NCBI GenBank assembly: GCA_903870065.1
Contig: CAIQBN010000615.1
Span: forward strand, 1-32,635
Length of the DNA: 32,635 bases
Source of the DNA: an uncultured beta proteobacterium
GTDB taxonomy: Bacteria > Pseudomonadota > Gammaproteobacteria > Burkholderiales > Burkholderiaceae_C
Direction: 5' to 3'
Shown one piece after another: positions 27,302 through 32,635 of the stretch. Numbering within the stretch: position 1 is the first letter of the stretch; every line of letters starts with the position of its first letter. The notes beneath the pieces were generated by a model that was given only the letters and a program-made list of their open reading frames with translations, was not told the DNA's origin and ran no database searches. The position numbers were made by a program, and so were the translations under genes.

Positions 27302-27511
27302 GGCAAAGCTCCGGAAGTTAAAAACTGTTTTCGCTGCTTACCGGCGGTGCACTCGCCGCGCCAAGTCAGCAGTGATTACCCCAAACCCGCCCTCTGTTGT
27401 TGCTATTGAGGAGTCGCGGGAGTGAGAAAATGCGTCAATTGCAGCCATTGTAGGGGCCGCAAACCGATGTCAGCGCTAGGTTAATCAGACCTGCGCTTGC
27501 AATTCACTGAC

Positions 27512-27531
27512 AACCCTCAAGAACCCTCAAG
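27512..27531 (+). repeat. Tandem decamer directly upstream of ppsR
   Basis: AACCCTCAAG occurs twice head to tail (27512-27521 and 27522-27531), ending eight bases before the ppsR ATG where a ribosome-binding site would be expected. No GGAG-type signal is present. Confidence 0.7.
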
Positions 27532-27539
27532 AATCATCC

Positions 27540-28361
27540 ATGCCCCACCGCACCGTCTTTTTTGTATCCGATGGCACCGGGATAACGGCCGAAACTTTTG
27601 GCAATGCGATATTGGCCCAGTTCGAAACCAAAGCGCGCCACGTCAGGCTGCCGTTCATCGACACGGTTGACAAGGCGCATCAGGCGGTGCGCCAAATCAA
27701 CCATTGTGCTGTCGTGGATGGTCACCGCCCAATTGTCTTTACGACCCTGGTCAATATGGAGGTTCTCAAGGTGATACAGGACAGTTGCCAGGGAATGCTG
27801 CTGGACATGTTTGGCATGTTTGTCCATCCGCTGGAGCAAGAGTTCAAGCTCAAGTCAAACCACCGCATCGGCCGCTTTAGTGACGCCAGCAAGAGCAAGG
27901 AGTACCAAAGCCGCATTGAGGCTATCAACTTTTCGTTGGCGCATGATGATGGACAGTCCAATCGGGATCTCGAGCAATCCGACGTGATACTTGTTGGAGT
28001 GAGCCGCAGCGGCAAGACTCCGACTTCCCTTTATTTGGCAATGCAGTATGGGCTCAAGGCCTCGAACTACCCGCTAATTCCCGAGGACTTTGAGCGACGC
28101 CAATTGCCGCCCGCCCTGATTGCCCACAAGGCAAAGATATTTGGCTTGACCATTCAGGCTGAACGGCTGAGTGAAATTCGCAATGAGCGGCGTCCCAATT
28201 CAAAATATGCGTCACTGGCGAACTGTCGCATGGAAATCAGTGAGGCAGAAGCAATGATGCGACGCACCGGTATTCGCTGGCTTTCTACCACGACCAAATC
28301 AATTGAAGAAATCGCCACTACGATACTGCAAGAAATTCACCCGGAGCGCTTGGAGTACTGA
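27540..28361 (+). CDS. ppsR: PEP synthase regulatory protein (bifunctional kinase/pyrophosphorylase, DUF299)
   Basis: Phosphorylates PEP synthase on the threonine near its catalytic histidine using ADP, inactivating it, and removes the phosphate with inorganic phosphate. The 273-residue product starts [21 protein letters not shown], has the P-loop GVSRSGKT at 153-160 followed by [11 protein letters not shown], and ends with [21 protein letters not shown], all typical of the family. The divergent ppsA with the matching target motif supports the specificity for PEP synthase over PPDK. ATG 27540 gives the standard N-terminus. No good ribosome-binding site is visible. Confidence 0.97.
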   Translation: MPHRTVFFVSDGTGITAETFGNAILAQFETKARHVRLPFIDTVDKAHQAVRQINHCAVVDGHRPIVFTTLVNMEVLKVIQDSCQGMLLDMFGMFVHPLEQEFKLKSNHRIGRFSDASKSKEYQSRIEAINFSLAHDDGQSNRDLEQSDVILVGVSRSGKTPTSLYLAMQYGLKASNYPLIPEDFERRQLPPALIAHKAKIFGLTIQAERLSEIRNERRPNSKYASLANCRMEISEAEAMMRRTGIRWLSTTTKSIEEIATTILQEIHPERLEY

Positions 28362-28374
28362 AGGGCAAACTCAG

Positions 28375-28869
28375 TCAATCTTCAAGTAGGCTGCGCAACA
28401 TCCAAGCCGTTTTTTCGTGAATGTCGATCCGCTGGGTCAATACATCGGCGGTGGGTTGATCATTCGCCGCCTCAACTACCGGAAACAACTTACGTGCAGT
28501 GCGGGCGGTGGCTTCCTGCGCTGCCACCAAGTGGCGAACCATCTCATTTGCCTTGGGTACACCCTCAACTTCCTTGATTGATGCAAGCTTGGAGTACTCC
28601 TTGTAGGTGCCTGGGGCGGGAAAGCCCAATGCGCGAATGCGCTCGGCAATGATGTCCAACGCGTTCCACTGTTCGGTGTACTGGCCCATGAACATGACAT
28701 GCAGGCTGTTGAATTGCGGCCCGGTCACGTTCCAATGGAAGTTGTGGGTCATTAAGTACAGCGTGTAGCTATCGGCCAGCAGTGCGGACAGGCCTTTGGC
28801 TATTTTTTCTCTGTCCGCTGCATCAATGCCGATATCCATAGTCGGAAATTTGCTTTGTTTCTTGCTCAT
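28375..28869 (-). CDS. dps: Dps-family DNA-binding ferritin-like protein
   Basis: Dodecameric mini-ferritin that oxidises and stores iron with peroxide and may coat DNA in starvation. The 164-residue product has the Dps ferroxidase signature: the histidines in LMTHNFHWNVTGPQF and the acidic residues in LDIIAERIRALG. The N-terminal tail contains several lysines (MSKKQSK), which in other Dps proteins bind DNA. I chose ATG 28869, with AAGGGA six bases upstream; ATG 28875 touches that signal directly and is unlikely. The HbpS-like gene lies 193 bases upstream on the same strand; ppsR converges from the other side, 13 bases away. Confidence 0.95.
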   Translation of the reverse strand: MSKKQSKFPTMDIGIDAADREKIAKGLSALLADSYTLYLMTHNFHWNVTGPQFNSLHVMFMGQYTEQWNALDIIAERIRALGFPAPGTYKEYSKLASIKEVEGVPKANEMVRHLVAAQEATARTARKLFPVVEAANDQPTADVLTQRIDIHEKTAWMLRSLLED

Positions 28870-29062
28870 GATCATTCCCTTTCGTTATCAAGGTGCGCGA
28901 CACGCTCGCTAAAGGCAATACCCCTATACCGATTCATTGCGCATTCACAGTACTCAGCGCAACTTTATTGCGCCTGACACTTTTAAACGAATTGATTGAT
29001 TGCATGTTGATCATAGTCAACAGCAATAGTCCAAGGCGCCAATGCGTTCAACAGATTCCGGC

Positions 29063-29470
29063 TCAGGCTATGAGCGCCGCGACGGCCGACTTGGCAATTT
29101 GCGCGTCCTCGCTCGATTTGACCCCGCTCACGCCTACTGCACCCAGACACTGGCCGTCTTTGAGAATCGGCACACCACCCTCGAGCATCCCTTCCAACCC
29201 CGGCGCGCTTAAAAACGAAGCGCGTCCGCCATTGATCATGTCTTCGTACACCTTGCTCTCACGCCGTCCCATTGCGGCCGCGCGCGCTTTACCTGGCGCA
29301 ATATGTGCGGAAATCGGCGCTGCGCCGTCCATACGCTGGAACCACAAGAGATGGCCGCCGTCATCCACAATTGCAATGCTGACCGCCCAGTTGTGCTTGA
29401 CTGCTTCAGCGTGCGCCGCGTCACCCATCACTTTGACATCGGAAAATTCGAGAACGGACTTGGTTTTCAT
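29063..29470 (-). CDS. GlcG/HbpS family heme-binding-like protein
   Basis: A 135-residue single-domain protein of the GlcG/HbpS (DUF336) family. It shows the alternating pattern of the family: AEAVKHNWAVSIAIVDDGGHLLWFQRMDGAAP, a conserved APGKARAAAMGRRES segment, and GGVPILKDGQCLGAVGVSG. Members bind heme (HbpS) or accompany catabolic operons (GlcG, PduO C-terminal domain); which applies here is unknown. No signal peptide is present, so it is probably cytoplasmic. ATG 29470 has AGGAG nine bases upstream. It precedes dps on the same strand, hinting at an iron or oxidative-stress link. Confidence 0.88.
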   Translation of the reverse strand: MKTKSVLEFSDVKVMGDAAHAEAVKHNWAVSIAIVDDGGHLLWFQRMDGAAPISAHIAPGKARAAAMGRRESKVYEDMINGGRASFLSAPGLEGMLEGGVPILKDGQCLGAVGVSGVKSSEDAQIAKSAVAALIA

Positions 29471-29599
29471 CGCAAAAGGCTCCTCTTGTTGGTAGCTGCG
29501 AGCATAACGCCCCCAGGCGTGTCACACCCATGCGCCGCGCAAAGATCTAAAACCACAAGAAAGTCGGGGCCAATTGCGACAGAAATTTCTGGTAACTTA

Positions 29600-29627
29600 C
29601 TTGAGAACCCCTAGAATCCCCCAATCT
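29600..29627 (+). promoter_or_regulatory. Candidate sigma-32-like promoter of the YccA-family gene
   Basis: CTTGAGA (29600-29606), a 12-base spacer, then CCCCAATCT (29619-29627), similar to the sigma-32 pattern CTTGAAA ... CCCCATNT. It would give a short leader containing the AAGGAG ribosome-binding site before ATG 29659. A TAGAAT within the spacer could instead be a sigma-70 -10 box, but has no good -35 partner. Confidence 0.4.
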
Positions 29628-29658
29628 GCACGATGCAGACATTGAAGGAGTTTGAAAC

Positions 29659-30354
29659 ATGGATAACCGCATCACCACTTTGGACCTTGATCAGGGGTAT
29701 ATGGCCTCTGATGTACAGCGCAATAAAGTCTTGCGCAATACGTATTGGCTTCTTGCGCTAAGTCTGGTACCAACCGTCTTGGGCGCCTGGATTGGCGTGG
29801 CCACGGGTATCACCCAGTCCTTGACCGGTGGGTTGGGACTGATTGTGTTTTTGGCTGTGGCGTTCGGCTTTATTTACGCCATCGAAAAGACGAAAAATTC
29901 GGCAGCGGGCGTGCCGGTGTTGTTGGGCTTCACGTTCTTTATGGGCTTGATGATGTCACGTCTGATCGCATCGGTGCTGGGCTTTCGCAATGGCCCCGAA
30001 CTGGTCATGACTGCGTTTGGCGGCACGGCTGGCGTTTTCTTTGTGATGGCCAGTCTGGCCAGCGTGATCAAACGCGATTTGTCCGGAATGGGTAAATGGC
30101 TCATGGTCGGTGCCGTAGTGCTCATGGTCGGCGGCATCATTAACGTGTTTGTCGGCTCCAGCGCCGGCATGATGGCCCTTTCGATGGCAGCCATTGGCAT
30201 CTTCAGCGCTTTCATGTTGTACGACATCAAGCGGATCATCGACGGCGGTGAAACCAACTACATCACGGCAACATTGGCTCTGTATCTTGACGTTGTCAAT
30301 GTGTTCCAGAGTCTGCTGGCTTTGCTTGGCATCTTCGGCGGCGAGCGAGACTGA
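29659..30354 (+). CDS. Bax inhibitor-1/YccA family membrane protein
   Basis: A 231-residue inner-membrane protein with about seven hydrophobic segments. The family pattern is visible: VQRNKVLRNTYWLLALSL at the start of segment 1, then FAIEKTKN-like YAIEKTKNSAAG, PVLLGFTFFMGLMMS, and the C-terminal YDIKRIIDGGETNYITATLALYLDVVNVFQSLL with conserved aspartates. In E. coli the relative YccA interacts with the membrane protease FtsH; other members leak calcium or protons. AAGGAG precedes ATG 29659. A sigma-32-like promoter (29600-29627) and a strong terminator (30393-30420) make it a single-gene transcript. Confidence 0.94.
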   Translation: MDNRITTLDLDQGYMASDVQRNKVLRNTYWLLALSLVPTVLGAWIGVATGITQSLTGGLGLIVFLAVAFGFIYAIEKTKNSAAGVPVLLGFTFFMGLMMSRLIASVLGFRNGPELVMTAFGGTAGVFFVMASLASVIKRDLSGMGKWLMVGAVVLMVGGIINVFVGSSAGMMALSMAAIGIFSAFMLYDIKRIIDGGETNYITATLALYLDVVNVFQSLLALLGIFGGERD

Positions 30355-30392
30355 AATCGGGTTTGTATGGGGTCAAAGGGACCCAAACCTGC

Positions 30393-30420
30393 AAAAATGG
30401 CCCTTTTTGGGCCTTTTTTG
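30393..30420 (+). terminator. Rho-independent terminator after the YccA-family gene
   Basis: GGCCC (30399-30403), loop TTTTT, GGGCC (30409-30413), then six T, with an upstream A-run that can extend the stem. A second hairpin, GGGTC/GACCC (30370-30384), lies just before it. Confidence 0.88.
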
Positions 30421-30492
30421 TTGCCAAACCAAGCGATCATTCAATAGACGGCAGTTTTTGCCGATATTGACCTCATAAAAGCACGAGTATTC

Positions 30493-30894
30493 ATGATTGC
30501 ACGTTTGTTACTTCTTGCCACAGCCCTCACATTAGGTGGCTGCGATGCCATCACTGCGTTCCTAGCTGACCCCAAGGTAGCACAGCGAATTGCAGATTCC
30601 AAAGCTATTGGCAGTGCTTGTCGTTATGGGATGCGCAGCATTGAGGACTGCTACGCACTCAATGAAAAAGCGTCAAAGGCATCGGTGTTTGACGGCTGGA
30701 AAGAAATGGACCAATACATGCGCGACAACAAGATTGACGGCATCGTGTCCAAAGGCGTCAAGCCTGCGTCAACACCCGCGGAAGAAATCATTGACGAAAA
30801 AGCCAGTGACGCGACATCGCGGGATAAGGCGGTGCCAACCGATGCGCGAAACAAGCCCAAGCCCAAACCCGCCGCCGACAAGGCAGCCCATTAG
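30493..30894 (+). CDS. Small putative lipoprotein of unknown function
   Basis: I do not recognise a family. The 133-residue product has a hydrophobic signal (ARLLLLATALT) ending in the lipobox LGGC at 14-17, so C17 is probably lipidated. The next residue is aspartate, which in E. coli lipoproteins favours retention in the inner membrane. The middle (about 30-90) is helical and contains two further cysteines (SACRYG and EDCYAL) that could form a disulfide. The tail is charged, ending in KPKPKPAADK. ATG 30493 is separated from the upstream gene by a terminator, so it has its own promoter, which I could not place. Confidence 0.75.
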   Translation: MIARLLLLATALTLGGCDAITAFLADPKVAQRIADSKAIGSACRYGMRSIEDCYALNEKASKASVFDGWKEMDQYMRDNKIDGIVSKGVKPASTPAEEIIDEKASDATSRDKAVPTDARNKPKPKPAADKAAH

Positions 30895-30921
30895 CCGTCC
30901 TGGTTGAATCGTGCTGGACGG
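30895..30921. terminator. Possible terminator between the lipoprotein gene and rlmD
   Basis: CCGTCC and GGACGG form 6-bp arms around a 15-base loop in the 32-base gap between convergent genes. A short GTTTCT follows, so the T-run is poor. Confidence 0.4.
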
Positions 30922-30926
30922 GTTTC

Positions 30927-32378
30927 TCACCCGATCCAGTCGAAGACCGCAATACTTTCTACGTGTGCAGTGTGCGGAAACATATTGACTACGCCTGCCG
31001 CCGAACATCGGTAGCCGCCTTCATGAACCAGCACGCCAGCGTCACGTGCCAGTGTCGCCGGATTGCAGCTGACGTAGACGATTCGCTTGGGCGGGCTCCA
31101 GCTCATTTCATTCGGTGCGGTTAGGCCATTGGACGCCTTCTGGCGCAGTGCGGCCAGTGCTTGCACGAGCGCATAGGCGCCCTCGCGCGGTGGGTCCACT
31201 AACCATTTGTCGGCTGATCCGTCTGCAATCAGAATTTCCGGGGTCATCTCAAACAAATTGCGTGCTGCAAAAGTTGTAGCAGCAAAGGTATATTTATCGA
31301 GGGCTACAGGCTGATTCAGCTTTAGATTGTCGCGTGAACGCTCAACCAACACCTCAGCACCCTCTACCCCCAGCACTTCCCGCGCCTGAGTCGCCAACGG
31401 CAATGTGAAATTCCCCAAGCCACAAAACCAGTCAATCACCCGCTCCTCGCGGGTTACCTTGAGCAGGCCCAAAGCGCGTGCCACCAACACCCGGTTGATG
31501 TGCGGGTTGACCTGGGTAAAGTCGGTTGGCCGAAACGGCATGGTTATTCCGAAATCAGGCAATGCGTAGGCCAATTGTGCGGTCTCGTGACCGGGCAGTT
31601 CATCCAGGCGGTGCACAGTGTCCAGGCCCTTGGGTTGCAGCCACCATTGCACGCCGGCATGAACCACCGCAAACTGGCGCAAGCGATTCAGATCGGATTC
31701 ATTGAGCGGCACCAAATGGCGTAAAACCAGCGCGGTGACCTCACTCGCACCATCTCTGCCCTGGACGTCACCAACCGCCAATTCAATTTGCGGGCAAGCC
31801 TCGACGGCCTCTAAAGAGCCGATTAGTGCGCGCAAAGGCACCAGCATGGCACTCACATGGCTCACCAACACGCGGCACTCTTTCATGTCCGCCACATAGC
31901 GACTCTTGCGCTCATGAAAACCCACCAGCACCGCGCCCTTCTTTCTCACGAAACGCACAGACAGTCGGGCCCGGTAGCGATAACCCCAGGTCGGGCCTTC
32001 TATTGCACGCAGAACGTTGTCTGGCTTGACTTTGCCAATGTGCCACAGGTTGTCTTCGAGCACGCGCTGCTTGACCGCGACCTGTGCGCCCATATGCAGG
32101 TGTTGCATTTTGCAGCCGCCGCATGCGCCCTCATGCAGGCCAAAGTGCGGGCACTCGGGTCGCACGCGTTGGGACGACTCGCGGTGAATCTCCGTCAGTG
32201 CACCCTTCTCAAAACTGTTTTTAGAACGGTGGATTTGCGCGCTCACCACCTCAAACGGTAGCGCGCCCTCGATGAACACCACTTTGCCATCGGGTTTGTG
32301 GGCCACGCCCTGGGCTTCGAGGTCCAGGGATTTCACTTTCAGCCAGCCCTCGGGCAGCGGTTTTTCGGTCAAATTCAT
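30927..32378 (-). CDS. rlmD: 23S rRNA (uracil-1939-C5)-methyltransferase RlmD
   Basis: SAM-dependent enzyme making m5U1939 in 23S rRNA. The 483-residue protein begins with a TRAM RNA-binding domain ([23 protein letters not shown], 19-41). The iron-sulfur cysteine cluster has C76, C86 and C89 (CPHFG ... ACGGCKMQH), with four extra residues between the first two compared with E. coli RlmD. A Rossmann methyltransferase domain follows with [21 protein letters not shown] and the catalytic [15 protein letters not shown] 32378 is close behind the rpoS stop (14 bases), so the two may be cotranscribed. RlmC and TrmA are relatives, but length and cluster favour RlmD. Confidence 0.94.
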   Translation of the reverse strand: MNLTEKPLPEGWLKVKSLDLEAQGVAHKPDGKVVFIEGALPFEVVSAQIHRSKNSFEKGALTEIHRESSQRVRPECPHFGLHEGACGGCKMQHLHMGAQVAVKQRVLEDNLWHIGKVKPDNVLRAIEGPTWGYRYRARLSVRFVRKKGAVLVGFHERKSRYVADMKECRVLVSHVSAMLVPLRALIGSLEAVEACPQIELAVGDVQGRDGASEVTALVLRHLVPLNESDLNRLRQFAVVHAGVQWWLQPKGLDTVHRLDELPGHETAQLAYALPDFGITMPFRPTDFTQVNPHINRVLVARALGLLKVTREERVIDWFCGLGNFTLPLATQAREVLGVEGAEVLVERSRDNLKLNQPVALDKYTFAATTFAARNLFEMTPEILIADGSADKWLVDPPREGAYALVQALAALRQKASNGLTAPNEMSWSPPKRIVYVSCNPATLARDAGVLVHEGGYRCSAAGVVNMFPHTAHVESIAVFDWIG

Positions 32379-32392
32379 GTGCGGCGCAATGG

Positions 32393-32635
32393 TCAGAGAA
32401 GGGAGTGGCGCGTAATGCCGCGTCGACTCAAGTACCGCTTGAGTTTTACCAGCGCTTCATTTTGCACCTGCCGTACCCGCTCTCGCGTGAGTCCCAGGCG
32501 CAAACTGAGCGTGTCAAGTGTTTCAGGCTCGTGGTCATGCAAACCAAAGCGTCCCTCCAGCACCTCACGTTCTCGCGGCGACAGTGTGGCAATCCACTCT
32601 TCCAATAAAAGCTCCACTTCGTGGGACAAGGTTAC
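32393..32635 (-). CDS. rpoS: RNA polymerase sigma factor RpoS, C-terminal part (5' end missing)
   Basis: The frame runs off the window edge without a start, so only the last 80 residues are seen. They form sigma region 4: [15 protein letters not shown] (region 4.1) and a helix-turn-helix [24 protein letters not shown] (region 4.2) that reads the -35 box. VRQVQNEAL resembles RpoS more than RpoD, which has IRQIEAKAL. The position beside rlmD is also usual for rpoS in this family of bacteria. RpoS is the general stress and stationary-phase sigma factor; assignment from the tail alone is probable, not certain. Confidence 0.85.
   Translation of the reverse strand, partial: VTLSHEVELLLEEWIATLSPREREVLEGRFGLHDHEPETLDTLSLRLGLTRERVRQVQNEALVKLKRYLSRRGITRHSLL

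Noticed and set aside
29006-29021. Palindrome GTTGA-TCATAG-TCAAC between the HbpS-like gene and dps as an operator
   Set aside because: Only five-base arms, not resembling an OxyR, Fur or Fnr site, and no promoter could be placed around it.

Overview
The window reads as a chromosomal segment of a betaproteobacterium, most likely a member of the Comamonadaceae close to Rhodoferax or Polaromonas. This rests on protein sequence character and on familiar neighbourhoods: rpsF-priB-rpsR-rplI followed by dnaB, alaA-hom-thrC-moeA-moaD-moaE, bcp-phoH, ppsA opposite its regulator, and rlmD beside rpoS. No database search was possible, so the genus is an inference. Almost everything is housekeeping. I see no phage, insertion sequence, integron, CRISPR array, tRNA or rRNA, and no gene-free stretch longer than about 300 bases.

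Layout. 1-2788 (+): the 3' end of a TRAP transporter binding-protein gene, then fumarylacetoacetase and maleylacetoacetate isomerase, the last two steps of homogentisate (tyrosine/phenylalanine) breakdown. 2813-5465 (-): a likely three-gene operon of an MFS permease, a ProQ/FinO RNA-binding protein and an orphan ABC ATPase with degenerate catalytic motifs. 5721-6793 (+): a DsbB-like membrane protein overlapping a membrane-anchored DsbA-like thioredoxin. 6820-9420 (-): clpB with a candidate sigma-32 promoter, divergent from a conserved gene of unknown function (9508-10110). 10131-16384 (-): alaA, hom, thrC, moeA, moaD and moaE, joining amino-acid and molybdopterin genes; each of its three larger gaps holds a copy of one small palindromic repeat. 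16490-19331 (+): an Mth938-like protein, a PrxQ/Bcp peroxiredoxin and a PIN-PhoH protein. 19381-22511 (-): dnaB, and separately the rpsF-priB-rpsR-rplI operon with its own promoter, structured leader and strong terminator. 22614-27301 (-): ppsA coupled by an ATGA overlap to a DUF4212-SSS fusion symporter, with ppsR divergent at 27540. 28375-29470 (-): a GlcG/HbpS-like gene and dps. 29659-30894 (+): a Bax-inhibitor-1/YccA membrane protein and a small lipoprotein. 30927-32635 (-): rlmD and the C-terminal end of rpoS, which runs off the window.

The most interesting signals are mainly non-coding. They are a helically phased set of three DnaA-box-like sites, one perfect, upstream of dnaB; the repeat family filling the gaps of the hom/thrC/moa operon; a terminator-like hairpin in the rpsF leader just after a strong promoter; and sigma-32-like promoters at clpB and at the YccA-family gene. 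Among proteins, the orphan ABC ATPase lacking its catalytic glutamate next to a ProQ protein, and the fused symporter with an EF-hand-like loop coupled to ppsA, deserve a second look.
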